DNA from: Proteles cristata cristata
Taxonomy: Eukaryota; Chordata; Mammalia; Carnivora; Hyaenidae
DNA: 64,000 bases
Assembly (NCBI GenBank): GCA_017311185.1
Contig: JAESUZ010001741.1
Span: forward strand, 186,001 to 250,000
Direction: 5' to 3'
Under the pieces are notes generated by a model, which saw only the letters and a list, made by a program, of their open reading frames with translations, ran no database searches and had not been told where the DNA came from. Both the position numbers and the translations under genes were made by a program. This document shows, piece by piece, positions 33,903 through 46,856 of this stretch (the first letter of the stretch is position 1; every line of letters begins with the position of its first letter).

Positions 33903-35169
33903 GTGTAACACTAACATCCCCAGTGGAGCCTGCGGTCTGTAAGGTCCCGTGTGAGCTGCGATTGGACTACAGGACGAGGTCGGCAGAAGTGGCCTGAGCC
34001 ACGTGTCCCTGAAGTGGTGCTCCGGCAGACAGTAAGTGCTGTCAGTTCTGAAGGACGGATCACCGATGCCTGAGAGGGTCAGCCCAGATTGTACTGAGGA
34101 TCAGGGTTTGGTGGGCAGATTTGGAAGGACAGCAGAAACCATTCAGGGTAAAGCCCACGTAGGCAGAGGCGAGAACGCTCAGGGCTTGTGGCGCCAGTAG
34201 CAGCCTGAGGTGGAGGGTCTGTTCAGGTGGGCAGGTGACAGCGATACCCTGGGAACAGCTCAGGGCCAGGAGGGCAGCCATGGTGCCTCTTATGAAAGGC
34301 ACGAAGCACTTTTTGTTAATTCGTAAGATACATCATTAAAATCCTTCTCCGTTTTAAAAGTGAGGATACACTGCCTCTGGAGATGGTGACGTTGCTACAG
34401 TGTCACACAGGGAGGGATCAGCGGTGGGTCTCTGACTTGGTCCTGTCCCTTGCTCTCTTGGTTCCTCCCCTTCAGTGAACATTAGAGTCCCCTGTGGAGC
34501 TTGGTTAAGATGCCTGCGTCCCCCTCACATCCTGCTTACTAAGATTGGGGCAGGGGCCGAGAATCTCCATTGTCCAAGCTCCACGGTCACCTGATTGCAC
34601 TGAATTGCAGCTGTCTTCACGGTAGCCTGTGGGATGGGGAAGTGTGAGCACGGTCCTCTAAACACGGACCACTGTGGATTAGCATAAGGAAAGCTCTGAA
34701 GGGGGCAGGAGCCAGCAGGGAATTAGACCGCCATCCAGCCTCAAGGACCTCGGGATGGCCTTTCCTCCTCTTCTGAGTTAAGTCTTGCGAAATCGGAGAC
34801 TGACCTGCATTGTGAGGTGCCCAGGGGCCTCACCAGAGCACAAGCCTGTGTGTTCAGTTGAGTAAGGGTGCTGGTGTTCTGTTTTGCTCCTACCCTCTCT
34901 TTTTCCCCTGCTTATGTTCTGAATTCCCTAATAATTGCTCTTCAAAACTGGTTTACAATTTTTTGGTTTGTATATCTTCTTGAGCACATAAAAGAGCCAA
35001 AGGTAAATGACTCTATCCCTTGGGGCTTGTGCAAAAACCTATCAACCAACAGTTAGTTGACTTGTCTCCTGTATCACTGAGTGCACAGCTCTGCTGTAGA
35101 TGAGGGCCCAGGACTCTGGACCGCAGGCGAACACACATACACGTGCCTCCTGTTCTGCTTATCTTTTCT
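33903..35169. other. ZSCAN12 3' region and intergenic
   Basis: Probable 3' UTR then unique sequence. A piece at 34480-34610 (AGAGTCCCCTGTGGAGC...GAGAATCTCCATTG) resembles an hAT-Charlie MER element. No gene recognised. Confidence 0.45.
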
Positions 35170-35340
35170 TTTTAAATGTTTATCTGAAAGAGAAGGAGAA
35201 AGAGAGAATCCCCAGCAGCCTCCTGAGGGGAGCTGTCAGTGCAGATCCTGAGGAGGGGCTCGAACCCACAACCCTGGGATCATGACCTGAGCTGAAATCC
35301 AGAGTCAGGTGCTTAACCAACTGAGTCACCCAGGTGCCCC
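35170..35340 (-). mobile_element. tRNA-Lys-derived SINE, diverged
   Basis: TTTAAATGTTTATCTGAAAGAG to GTCACCCAGGTGCCCC. Confidence 0.8.
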
Positions 35341-35785
35341 GGTTTATCTTTTTATTTACAGAGATTATTTTTAATCTTCACTGTGATGCCCTATGATTTC
35401 CTTCCCTTTGTGCCTTCCCAACTTCTGTGACTGCCCCGCCCCTCCAGCTCATCCCACACAACTCCAGGATCCTCTCCTCCCTTCCCCTCTAGCTGGTTAG
35501 TGGGCCTGAAGTGGTGAGGCAGTGACACACAGGGCAGGGGAGAAACGACGGTGATTACCGTCTTATTCCTAACTGCCACTCTGTCCAGCCCTGGGCCGTT
35601 ACCCATCTCCTCCCCACTGCTGTACATACTCTACCCTGCTTTCCTGATGGTCCCCACCTTTTACCCCTCCACCCATCACCCTGTCCAGACTGTCCAGAAC
35701 TCATATCATCACTGGTTGGAACCAGAAGTCCCTGGAGAAGTAGATCTGTTCTGGCTTCTAAGCTGTAAGTGTGAACACATTTTCA

Positions 35786-35816
35786 TAATAATAATAATAA
35801 TAATAATAATAATGGT
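35786..35816 (+). repeat. (ATA)n microsatellite
   Basis: About nine perfect ATA units. Confidence 0.92.
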
Positions 35817-38750
35817 ATTAGTACTATAATTTAGGTACACTGTATGTCAGATTTGCTTTGAGGATTGGAGTTTATATGACCGTAAGGGAAAATACCGTGA
35901 GTTCACAATAGACGAAAGCAAATGAACATTTGAAAACAGGCTCATTCACAGGTTGAGGACTCTTCAGGTGTTTATCCTAAGACCAGCAGTGGAGCTGCAC
36001 ACGGAAGGCGTGGGGCAGCTGGGGGTGGGTCCCTCTTCTGCCTCCAGAAAACAGTTTGTTTCCCCGAGCGAGGCTGGGGGCTCTTAGCCAGGTGTGTCCT
36101 GTTCTCTTCCCGGCTGCGTGTGTGCTGCGAGGTGAGAACCCATATGGGAATGATGCTGTCCATGCCTGTCACCTTGTCTAATTTCAGAGACGTTATCCGG
36201 ACTGGAATTACTCTTCATCGCGACCTCAGGCCTCCAGTCTCACTGCGCACCGGAACACGGTGGTTAGGCCACACTTGCCCGCTCTCGGTGCTGCGCGCCG
36301 CCCTCCACCTGCTGCTGCGCGCCCCTCTCCGCGCAGACGTGCGCCTCCACCTGTGCCTCCAGTGCCCTTAAGTGGTTAATGTAAACAAGCCCTAGACAAA
36401 GACCCAGAACAGGGGGACATGTCTATTATATAGGATACGGTTCATAACTTGCTTAAAAATAAAGGTGGGGGTTTTGTTCTGGTGGTTTCTTGTGCTTAAA
36501 TGTAGTTGCAGTACCAAGACAAGTTGGGTGACCTGGGGCATCAAAGGGGCTCAAACTATCCAGGATAAGAAGAAGAAAAAGTGGAAAAATTGGAACTAAA
36601 TAGGCAAGACAGAAAGAGAAGGTTCTGAGGGGCAGGTGAAGGACATGACTGAGGTGAGAGAATTGGGGAATGTGGCGCACAGACAATGCCTCACAAGGAA
36701 GTCCACGGTACATCATTCTGGATAAAAGGTAGAGGCGAAACCATCAACAGTAACAGGCAGCAGGATGGAAAGGAAAAAGGAAATTGAAGCAAATTCAAGG
36801 TAGAAATAATGTCCGTCCAGAGTAGCGACATAACAGCCAGCTTGAGGAATTGGTGTAGCACTCAGATGACAAATCGTGAAGCGGTGGCCTGGAAATACCA
36901 TTAAGGGTAAGAGTAAGATTGACTGGCTTCTCTTTTCTGGCTGATTCAAGGTAAACAAGATGCTGAGTGTTTAGGACAAAATGCTCCTGTAGAGTTTGGG
37001 GGAGAATAAAATTTTCTAAAGCAGTGAAGAGTGAAGCGGTTTTTGGATGAAAAGTAACATGACAAACAGGAGTTCCAGGGGGTGTAATAGGGTTTGCAAA
37101 GGGAAGAAAGAAACGCCAGTTGTAGAAACAAGTTCCTAGAATTTTAGGAATGAGATAAAGCTAATGAAAGAATGGGCCTGAGCAGGGCTACGAATTGAGA
37201 AGTGTCCACTGTGTGTTGAGGGCAGAGGTGGAGAGCACAAAGGTACCACAGTGCAGGGCAGCTCTGCATTCCACACCCCGAACGGAAGTAGTCTGTTGTT
37301 ACATCCCGTAGATATCTATTCCAGAAGTCTTACAGTCAGAGTCCTTACTGGCCATCTTTCGGAGTCAAGAAAAGGATTTGTTAGTACTCTGTAACCGTAG
37401 CACCTTACTAAGGGCTGGGTGTTACTAAGTGCTTTACACGATTTTATTTTTAGTGGAGGAAAGTGAATCTGAGGAATTGAAGGTGTGTCAGGTCCTTCAA
37501 TTAGTTAGTATGTGGTGGGACCGAGATTTGAAGGCCAGTGATGCAATTCCATAGCCCGTGCTTCCTTGTCTAGTTCAGTTGAAGGAAACCTCTGTTGCAG
37601 TTGTAATCAGTGTCTCAAATAATTACCTGGAAAATCTACTCCTATCACTATTCTGGAAGATACTTCAGAAACCTCAGAGTCCTGGGTCCAAACACCCGAC
37701 TAGTGATAATAACACCACCACCCTTTCTGCATACCAGCGCTTGGGTGGGGCTTGGTCAGCATAACATGAGCCCTGATTCTTGTTGCCTCACAAGGAGGGC
37801 GTCCACAGGAGACATGCCACTAAAAGTGGGCTCTTTAGAGGAAGGTATCCCCCTCCTGGCTTAGAGCCATAGTTCACTCTCCTTCCTGGCAGAATAGGGG
37901 ATTTTTGGCAGTCTCCATTGATGCAGATCATAAAGATGTCCTGTTAGGGATCTACCCAGTAGCCCAAATGGGTCTCTTCTAGATTTGTAGCTAATACTTC
38001 TAGGATGAAAGAGAATGTCATTATATAAAATACTTCAGGTGCTTGTCCTGACCCCACAAGCCAAGAATTTACTTGAGCAACAAGTGCTTTTTCAGCTTAG
38101 CAATAATCATCTGATAACCTTTAACTAAATATTCTTAACACTGATCTTTCACACTGGAAAGTTCTGTTACAGCTGCTCTAGTTCCTTTCACCGAATTTCT
38201 GTAGATCCTCCTATTCCAAATGTTTCTGGGTATAATTGGTAAGGAGTCCTTGCACATATTTTATACATGTATTTCTGTAAATATATGGAGAGAGTATGTG
38301 TCAATATATCTTATAAAAATGTGTTTTATATGTTGTATACATACAATTTGATTTTGACAAAGCCAACCATGATAAGTATTTCCAGCTTCTCAGTTGATTA
38401 GCTCCTTAGTTCACGTAGGACCACCATTGAGAGCCAGCAGTTTTCCCTTGATTTCATGGAAACCATTGATTCTCCTCACCCAGGTCTCCAGGTCTGAACG
38501 CCCATCAGTTAAGGCTCATCTTTCACCCATCACAGTTGAAGGTGGTCTTTGGGTGGGTCTTTAGCCCAAATGGCCTGGCCGAGTGTCCCAAGAAGGACTT
38601 CTAAGTGGAGGTTACTTGTAACATGGTTAGATGTTTATTGGATCCTCTCTAAACCTGATAAGCATATTGCATATTTTACTTTTTGGTCTAGTGCTTCAGT
38701 TATGCCTACTTAAGTATTGAGTAGGCATCTCATGATTTCATACCCGCTAA
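35817..38750. other. Intergenic, ZSCAN12 to unit D
   Basis: No zinc-finger or SCAN sequence seen on either strand. A MIR-like piece is at 37400-37560 (+). A small GC-rich patch is at about 36270-36350. Confidence 0.5.
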
Positions 38751-38754
38751 AAAA

Positions 38755-38930
38755 TGTGGCAGCTTACAGTTTACCGTAGATTCCAGCTGAGTTTGGGCAA
38801 GCGGTTTGCTAACCTGTGTCTCAGTTCCCCTTTGGGGAAAATGGCGATAGTAGCACCACCTCCTGGTGCAGTTAGGTGGGCTGAGTGGGTTACACACGAA
38901 GCACCTGAACGGCGCTTAGCGCCTGGGAGA
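38755..38930 (-). mobile_element. MIR element
   Basis: TTTGGGCAAGCGGTTTGC...TGTGTCTCAGTTCCCC...CACCTGAACGGCGCTTAGCGCC is the reverse MIR. Confidence 0.6.
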
Positions 38931-39420
38931 TGCTGTACGACCGTTTGTGTTGTTCTGTGACCGGGAGCTCCCGCCGCAGAGGTCACCTGTCCCTGCGCGC
39001 AGTTCCCCCAGGACTGGGGCCAGGTGAGCCACCCAGGCCCGCGGTCGCAGCCCAGGTTCACGCCCTTTGTCTTCGGGGGCGGCCCTGGCTCAGTCGTGCG
39101 GCCGAAGGTGGGCCCCACGCTCACCTGCCGGCACCGGCGTTCTGTGCGGGGTGGGGATAGTCAGGAAGGCAGCCACCGAGAGGAGAAAGCCTCCGGATTC
39201 CTGGAAGAGACCGGTAGTGCCGGCCCGGAAGCGCGCGCTCAGCGCGCACCTGTGCATCCCGGTCTGGGACTCTGGGGGCGGGGAAGGGGGACCTCGGTCG
39301 GACCTCGGGGTTGCAGGGGAAGTAAAGATGGCCTCCAGGCTTTGCACTGTATTAGGATACCTGGGCTGTCGGACTGTGGGAGTGGTTGGGGAGGTGATCT
39401 GACTCACGACCAGAAGCCAC
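38930..39420 (+). promoter_or_regulatory. GC-rich island of dead unit D
   Basis: GC-rich with moderate CpG content, lying about 1 kb before the unit D SCAN remnant. Contains a donor-like GGCCAG/GTGAGC at 39023/39024 and CCGGAAGCG near 39227 (ETS-type, reverse sense). Probably the decaying promoter of unit D. Confidence 0.5.
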
Positions 39421-39769
39421 TTCCCGGTTGTGTGATTTGATCCTTCTGTGTCACAGTATCATTCAGCTGTCAGTGGAATTACAATAATGTCTACTTAAAT
39501 GGATACATTTTAGTCACTTTTAAATAAATATTAGCTGTTATTATTTTCTCATTTTTCGTGTTGTTTTCTCCATCATTTATTTGGGATTCTCTGGGGAGAA
39601 CCAAAGGCAAGAGGGCCATGGTTTTTCAAGCTTTATTAACGAATATTTAGGAAGTAAAAGATTTTAGTACATGGTGCTAGCTAATAACTTGCAATGTCAC
39701 TCCCATTCTCCTAATGTATTTAGCTTCCTAACAAAGTTCCTTTTTCTTTCAGTGCATTGCCTTAGTGAG

Positions 39770-39979
39770 GTTTTTTTTTTTTTTTCATGTTTATTTTGCT
39801 TTTGTGAGAGACAGCGCATGAGCAAGGGAGGGACAGAGAGAGGGAGACACAGAATCCGAAGCAGCTCCAAACTCGGCTGTCAGCACAGAGCCGGATGCAG
39901 GGCTCAAACTCACGAACCTGTGAGATCATGACCTGAGCCAAAGTCAGATGCTTAACCAACTGAGCCACCCAGGCGCCCC
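39770..39979 (-). mobile_element. tRNA-Lys-derived SINE
   Basis: Reverse copy ending GAGCCACCCAGGCGCCCC. Confidence 0.92.
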
Positions 39980-40169
39980 TGAGTAGTGAGTTTTTTAGTA
40001 AAAGAGCCTAACAAAATTTAGGGTTTCTGTTAATAATGTTATTTTGTGCCCCAGGAAGAAGACTGACTACAAGGAAATACTTCTGAAAAACCAGTGTGAA
40101 CCCCAAGCTGGAGCGATCTTCTCATGAGCACCCTCATTCCAGAATCGTGTTCCTCTTATAGGAAAGTCC

Positions 40170-40425
40170 CTAACAGTGACTATGGCAGAGGGAGAGGGCT
40201 GTGCCTGGGACCACACTGACAAAGAAGTCACTAATATTCCTTCAGACTTTAAGTTGATACTACTAGGAGATAGCTGCCTGGGTCTCCCTGGGGCTGTCAG
40301 AAGACTAGAGAGTTTTACCCACAGGTGCTGAGACCAGAAACAGACCAAGGAGCAGGTGCCGAAGCAGTTCCTGACCCCTACGTAGGGAGCTGCACACTTA
40401 GGTAGGGATAATATCCAGAATGTGG
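40170..40425 (+). pseudogene. SCAN exon remnant of dead unit D
   Basis: Heavily decayed but alignable from TTCAGACTTTAAG through CTAGGAGATAGCTG and CTAGAGAGTTTTACC to GCTGAGACCAGAAACAGACC, AAGGAGCAG and GCAGTTCCTGACCCC, in the same order as living SCAN exons. Frame destroyed, and bases coding the LELLVLE segment partly deleted. A possible old ATG (CTATGGCAGAGGGAG) is at about 40179. Confidence 0.68.
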
Positions 40426-41080
40426 AGAAGAGGCATCACTTATGCTAGAGAAGTCAAAGACAGCTTGGAGGGAAAGCCATCAGGTGGGAAGCATTGGGAT
40501 AATTGCATGTTATGGCTTAAATAGTGAAAGATTTCTGGAATGGCCCCGAAAGTAGTAAAACTGAATTTTAGGATCCACCACATGTCTCTGAAGCAAAACC
40601 CAGTGCCTCCCTCATGGGCTTTAATTCCCCCTGCTATTTGTGCACACCTCTGGAAACCGATGTTGGGTGGTTGTTTGGGTGCCTGTTTTTACTGAGTGTT
40701 TAACTTAAATTCAGTTTTCCAAAACCAGCTTCATCCCATTGCCTCTAGGGTCCAGGTGAAAGGATAGAACAAGACATACTCATGGCAGAGAAAGTACTTT
40801 GGAATCCAAGGCTTCACATGTAACCTGTTAAGACCCTCTTTTAGTTTGACTTTCAGCATTATTGCCTTTTGAAACAGGAAGGCAATGAGAAAAGGTGTCT
40901 GCAGAGAAAGAAGAGATCCTTGAAAAGAGCTTTTTGGATCCATCTCTCATTAGTTAGTGTCCTTTCCCTCAAAAACTTGCCCCTATCTGTCTCCATGTTG
41001 TCTGCCGTATTCTTTAGGTGGAAACTCTCAGCTATATTTGTGAGCAGATTTATTGTTTGGTTTGACCTATTCAGCTACTT
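40426..41080. other. Unit D remnant intron
   Basis: No exon recognised; the old linker exon was not found. Confidence 0.4.
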
Positions 41081-41081
41081 T

Positions 41082-41292
41082 ATTTTTTTTTTAATGTTTC
41101 ATTTCTAGGAGAGAGAGAGACAGCGTGAGCAGGGGAGAGTCAGAGAGAGAGGGAGTCACAGACTGAAACAGGCTCCAGGCTCTGAGCTGGCAGTCAGCAC
41201 AGAGCCCAACGTGGGGCTCGAACCCATGAACCGCAAGATCATGACCTAAGCGAAAGTCGGACGCTTAACTGACTAAGCCACCCAGGCGCCCC
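41082..41292 (-). mobile_element. tRNA-Lys-derived SINE
   Basis: Near-consensus reverse copy between the two unit D remnants. Confidence 0.92.
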
Positions 41293-41384
41293 AAATTGGG
41301 TTTTACTTTTATCACTGTTCATCGCAAGTCTCATCTCAGCAGAAGAGAACACTGACATTTGAATTATCTGTGCATTTTTTTTAG

Positions 41385-42035
41385 ATGGTGTTACTAAGAA
41401 TGAAAATAAGGACTTGTTTCCAACACAAAAATCTGCGGATGCTGAGTGCTATGATGGGATCTCTGTAGAATTGCAGCATCTATGCAGCAGGTGTAGTAGC
41501 AGGTTTAGTAATGAGCGAGTCCTTAGCGTCAGGCAGTCTGAATGCCGAAGAGAATCTCCTTGAGGGCAACAGGTTGGGAAAGGCTTTTGTTTGTAGTGGA
41601 TCCCTCCTTTCCCACCAGGAGATCCACCACCAGGAAAAGTGCTCTGTGTTAGGAGTATGAGCGTCGTTCAGCTATTGTGGCCTTATTTCACATCGGAGAA
41701 TCCACATTAGCGAGAGACCGTATAGATGTGATGGCTGCAAGGAGGCCTTCATTCAGCACAGAACCTCAACAACCAGCACAGGAAGGGAATGGGAACGTCT
41801 TGACCCAGAAGTCAGGACTGACTGCACACCAGAGAGTCTATGCAGGAGAGAGAGCTTGTCAACATGATGAATGTGGGCATGCTCTGCATGGAATCGCCAG
41901 CTTTATCACTCAGCATTGGAGAATTCACACTAGAGAGAAACCCAGACGGTGTGAGGAATATGGAAGTCTTCACAGTGGTTGAACCTTGGCAAACATGAGT
42001 GAATCCATATCAGAGAGGTTCTTATAAATGACAGG
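41385..42035 (+). pseudogene. ZSCAN12-like zinc-finger exon remnant of dead unit D
   Basis: An acceptor TTTTTTAG ends at 41384. The first bases (GGTGTTACTAAGAATGAAAA) align with the start of the ZSCAN12 terminal exon (GGTGTTGAGACTGGAAATGA). Later bases spell SLLSHQEIHHQEK (ZSCAN12 [13 protein letters not shown]), RPYRCD, KEAFIQ, CGHALHGIASF ([11 protein letters not shown]) and WRIHTREKPRRCEE. Frameshifts and stops are frequent and several fingers are missing. Best read as a duplicated ZSCAN12 that died, comparable to human ZSCAN12P1 though position need not match. Confidence 0.82.
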
Positions 42036-42864
42036 ATCACAGGAAGTTGTATGGACAGACACCAAGTCTCAACAACAGAATCTCTACAGTATTGGAAAAT
42101 TAATTCATGTAAGTGCACAGGTTGTATGGGAAATGGGTATTCTTAATTGCCCAATTTGGCCAATAAAAATAATTCAGTGGATGCCTCAGGTCAAGAAAAG
42201 GAAAGGTCAGCAGTTCTTTCTTGCTTTCTAGAGGAGTCCATAGGTGTGAGCAACCAGTACTTTCGAAATGAGCTGCCTACCTGGTTGTCCGGACTTGGGA
42301 TACTGTCTCCTGGATGACTGTGTGGACCGAGGACAGGCTTCCCCCAGCCCTGCTCTTGTGTCACAGCTTTAGTTCGTTCAGCAAGAGCAGATTACCGCCT
42401 ACTGTTGTAATTCTGTTTTATCTTCTTTATGGGCTGAATAGGCTTGTGTTTGTACCCCAGGACACAAAAATCACATTTAGAAAGTTTCAGTACATGTAAT
42501 GAAAGGAACCACATCATTAATTTGTTGGATGCTTTCCCAGATTTGGGGCTGTTTCTGTGTTCTCCAGCATAAGGTCTTGCAAGTATCCTTCAGACTATAT
42601 ATTTCCCAGCTTTGGTTTAATTGTTGTTTTCTTAAGATAGTGGAATTGCAAAAAATGATGGAGATATTTCCCCTTATAGATAATACATAATGTGAAAGCT
42701 AATACTTCATGTAACTTGCTTATTATCCTTTTCAGTTCTAAAACTAAAAGTGGAAAGAATCTTTAGAAGCTCTTCAGCAAGTTGTTAATCTCTATGAGAG
42801 ACAATGGCACTTATGTATTTTATACTAGGTCACTAAATATAAGAAACATAGATTTTATTAAATT
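42036..42864. other. Downstream of unit D
   Basis: AT-rich, no gene recognised. Confidence 0.4.
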
Positions 42865-42990
42865 TTTTTTTAACATTTATTTATATTTGAGAGACAGAGA
42901 AAGACAGATCATGGGCAAGGGAGGGGCAGAGAAGGGAGGGGTAGAAGAAGATGCCACTGAAAAAGGGGCTGACCAAGGACACGGGGTAGG
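42865..42990 (-). mobile_element. tRNA-Lys-derived SINE, partial
   Basis: T-run, TTTATTTATATTTGAGAGAC and GGGAGGGGCAGAG; the tRNA part is lost or heavily changed. Confidence 0.55.
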
Positions 42991-45026
42991 GGTCTGGGAA
43001 ACGGCACCCACGCTAGTCATGAAATAGGACAAGGCTCTCAACGAGGCACCATGAAGTGAGACAGCGCACACAACACTGCATACATGAGAAAGTTCACATC
43101 CCGTCCAGGATTTGGGTGAAGGATGTACACGGGGAGGGGGCGACCCTCCCGGGACGCACCGCAGTAGCGAAGGGCAGGGAGGGGCTCCGGCTCACCTGGG
43201 GCTCTGGGGGCAGCCTGGCCGCCACCACTGCGTCTCCTCTGCAGCGCCCTCCCGGGGCAAGCCCGGGACCCTGGAGAACTAGGAAGGAAAGAAGCTCTGG
43301 ATGAGAGGTACCCTGGCACTCAGCCTGCCTGGCCTGTGGAATCCAAGCTCAAATTCTGGGCCTGGAAGTTCATACAGAGTGTGCTCTTCCCAAATGCCCG
43401 ATCCCTACCAGCCTCAGCCCCGGGGGCCTAGAGACCTGTGCTGTGCTATGCCCACATACAGAATCTAGGCAAAAAGGGCAGGATCGTTGGAAGGAATGGT
43501 GACTTTGAACGACATCAAACAGGCTTTTCATCTGAAGATGAAAACTCTGGGTTTTGCTTGGGAAGGGGAGAGAAAGAAGATTTTGGTTAAAACGCCTTAC
43601 TGGTCATTAAGGGCTTTCTGCTTTGGTTTGGAAAAACTGGAGTCCAAAGAGGCTGGAACCAGAAAGGAGGAAATGGGCATCTGCTTGTACAGAACTTGCT
43701 CAGAGTCCCGAAGACTTGAGGTTTCCCTGTAGGAGGCAAACTTTAAACGGAACACAAAACAGCTGGTTTAGGCTAGACCCAGTGTTGGGAAGTCAAGACT
43801 CGTTGGCTGGTGTGTCTCAGTGCTGTGTCTTGGAAACCGACACACACGTTCAGGGCACATGAGAAGACACCAGACGACATACAGCCAGTCTTGTGGAGTA
43901 AATCCTGCCATATTCATAAGAGACCAGGGTTTAGACATTTATACTCTAATCTACAATAGTCCTATAGTCTGTGGGATATTCCGATTGGCTTTACTGAGTC
44001 TGTTCATTTTCTTCTCAGCACTTACCACTAGCGGAAGCTGTACGGTTGTATTTATCTGCTGTCTTCCCCCCTACACTGTAAACTCCGGTGCCACCAGGAC
44101 TCTGCGTCACCAGCGGCCTGTCCTCAGCACCAAACACACTGGCTACCACGTAGGAGGCATCGTTATGTGTTAAATGAATGAGGAACTGATTCTTCCCAGA
44201 ACACTGAAATTTCCCTTTCAGTTTCAAAGACCCGGATGGGAGCTGGCGTCCTGCACGAGGGCAGAGGCCTCTCCCGCTTCCATCTTCACCGCCAGGAGCC
44301 CCGTGTGGTTTCTCTGCGGACTGGGCGTCCCAGGCTGTCCTCTCCGCAAATCCCCCAGCCATCCTGCACCTGGCGCTAGCGGGCAGCCGTGCTCCTGCAG
44401 GAAGATCCTGCAGGTGGGAAAGCACGTTAACCAGCGGAAGTGCTGGCAGCTTAGTCCGCTCTGGCCTGGGGCCAGGGCATAGCCAGCGAGCAGCTGCGAT
44501 TCCTTCCCCACATCGGGCTCCTCCGCAGCTGTATCCTTGGCAGCTCCGAGCCACAATCCCACAACAGGCTCTCCAAGGGGATCCGGGGGGTGGGCTGCAC
44601 CCCACCCCCGTCTCAAGACCAGTCGGGAGAGAAATAGTGACTGGCTCAGGCCCTCCCGTTTGCAGCCTGCTCACAGGTGGCCTAGTTCTAGGGCCCCAAG
44701 GAGTCCTGCCCGGATCCCCAGGACTTTGAGTATGATGACGTAGCTTGCAGCTCACATGCCTGGACTGAGTACAAGGAACTGAATTCCACCAGCTTCTGCA
44801 AGCTGGTAAGCAGATTCCTCCCTAGAGCCGCCATACCCACACCCTGACTTTGGCCTTGGAAGACTGTAAGATGATGAGTCTGCTGAGCCTGCCTGGCTCC
44901 TGACCTACAGGAAGGGGAATAACTGGTTGTTTTAAGCTGATAAATTTATGTAGATCGTCATGCAGCAACAGAAAGTGAATACCAGCTTCTCTGCCATCAA
45001 GGCTGTACATCTGGGGGAAGATTAAG
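42991..45026. other. Intergenic, expected ZKSCAN3 position
   Basis: A 246-codon reverse frame (44015-44755) and its neighbours show no SCAN, KRAB or C2H2 motif. Nothing supports a gene. Confidence 0.5.
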
Positions 45027-45040
45027 AAGGCAGGCCCTGG

Positions 45041-45247
45041 GGCGCCTGGGTGGCTTAGTCGGTTAAGCGTCCGTGGTCATGATCTCGCGGTTCGTGGGTT
45101 CGAGCCCCGGGTCGGGCTCTGTGCTGACTGCCAGCTCAGAGCCTGGAGCCTGCTTCAGTCTGTGACTCCCTCTCTCTTTGACCCTTCCCTGCTCACGCTG
45201 TCTCTCTCTCTCTCTCCTAAAAATAAATAAAACATTAAAAAAAAAAA
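45041..45247 (+). mobile_element. tRNA-Lys-derived SINE with 14-bp target duplication
   Basis: Flanked by AAGGCAGGCCCTGG at 45027-45040 and 45248-45261; near consensus, so young. Confidence 0.95.
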
Positions 45248-45261
45248 AAGGCAGGCCCTGG

Positions 45262-45780
45262 ATCAAAAGCAATAGGATTGAGTTTTTAAGCCATGGACCT
45301 CTGGTAGTGAGGCTCCCAGTCCTCTCTGATGTGAATCTTGCCTAAACAACAGGCATAAAACTGACACAAATTCAGCTGAAAGCAGGGCTTCCCTAGGGCC
45401 TTCCAAGCTTTGTGCTGGAGATCTTTCGTGTCTCTGAGAAACATCAAAGCAGCGGAAACCTCCACCTCCTTGCGCTGCAGAGAGAGCGGCTGCCTCTGGT
45501 CTGTAGCACCCCCTTCCCCACCCCGCCATTCCTTCCTCCTCTTCCAGCCAAACTTCTTGAAAGGAAACACCCAGCCTCCGAGTGCAGTGCGGCCGCCAGC
45601 TGTCCTGCGGCGCGCTGAGGGGCGAGCTGCACAGAGACACCCCCCAGCTGGCCTTGTCGGCGTCCGCTTCCAGAAACAATCTTGTTCCCAATCCCCGGCC
45701 CCACCCTCTCCTGCTTTTCTCCTTCCCATTTCCTTCCAGCCCCCATTTACACTCAGGTGCGCTCTCCGGCCAGACACCGG
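45262..45780. other. Intergenic
   Basis: Overlapping open frames on both strands in GC-rich sequence; no domain or start context. No gene called. Confidence 0.45.
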
Positions 45781-45784
45781 GCCC

Positions 45785-45965
45785 ATGACCTTGGCTCTAC
45801 TGCTTCCTGACTGACTGGCTGTGGTAAATTAGTCCACATCTCTGCCTCACTTCCTGCACCGTCACAGGGATATTGTGAGCATTCAGTGTGTGCACACAGT
45901 TCTTAGGACACTGCTGGCTGGTGGCAAACACTACGTGAATGTCAGCTAATAGCATAGTTCACTGG
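45785..45965 (-). mobile_element. MIR element
   Basis: CTGCTTCCTGACTGACTGGC...ATCTCTGCCTCACTTCC...ATTGTGAGCATTCAGTG is the reverse MIR. Confidence 0.55.
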
Positions 45966-46235
45966 CCTTTCTCTGTCTTTAATCACCTGCAAGATTTTAA
46001 CTCTCACTTCTAGGCTGATGACTCCTGATCCCTATTCTGAGCTCTTCCCCAGGAAGCACTTAGGAATGCTGTCTGCCCTCAGAAGCATTTATTGGAATAA
46101 ACTGAAGAGGATGGGATTATAGATTGCTCCCCTCCAACTTTAGCACAGATGGGTAAGGAAACACTCCCCACCCCCCCACCCCCCATGAGTCAGGCGATCC
46201 AGGAAAGGGAGAAGGGGAGACGAGAGGGGAGAGCC

Positions 46236-46345
46236 AGCATGGGGCTCTGCACTGACAGTGTGGAGCCTGTTTGGAATTCTCTCTCCTCTCTCTGCCCCTC
46301 CCCTGCTCTCTCTCAAAACAAATAAACATTGAAAAAAAAAAAAAA
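46236..46345 (+). mobile_element. tRNA-Lys-derived SINE, 3' part only
   Basis: ATGGGGCTCTGCACTGACAG to AAACAAATAAACATTG and an A-run. Confidence 0.75.
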
Positions 46346-46482
46346 AGGAGGGAGGAGGAGGGAAGGAAAAATGTCATTGACTGAAAAAGACTGAATAGAC
46401 AAATCAACCAAGTGCAAATGGTAAATTGTATTTGGACCCTACAGGAAAAAAACCAAAAGCTCAGCTGTAAAAAGACATTCCA

Positions 46483-46575
46483 GGAGCGCTTGGCTGGCTC
46501 AGTCGGTGGACATGCAGTTCTTGACCTCGGGATTGTGTTTGAGCCCCACATTAGGTGAGATTACTTAAAAACAAA
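46483..46575 (+). mobile_element. tRNA-Lys-derived SINE, 5' part, old
   Basis: GGAGCGCTTGGCTGGCTCAG to GAGCCCCACATTAGGTGAG. Confidence 0.65.
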
Positions 46576-46856
46576 CTCTTAAAAGATTTCAAACAATGAG
46601 GAAAATTTGAACACAATGATATTAAGGAATTACCATTAATTTTGTTGAGTGTGATAATGCTATGATTCCATTAAAGTCCTAGTTGTTAGAAATTAACATT
46701 GAAGTACTGTAGTTGTACTTATGCATGAGCAGAGATGATTGCTGGGATTTTCCTTAAAGTACTGAAAGAGGGGAATGGGGGAAGGATTGGGGGGAGGGGC
46801 GAGGGAAAGAGAGAAGGGAAGGGAGAGGATAGAAGCATGAAAGAAGATGGCCAAAA

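Noticed and set aside
44015..44755. 246-codon reverse frame considered as ZKSCAN3
   Set aside because: No SCAN, KRAB or C2H2 motif in it.
45041..45110. tRNA-like sequence at the start of SINEs
   Set aside because: It is the tRNA-Lys-derived head of a SINE, not a functional tRNA gene; it continues into the SINE body.
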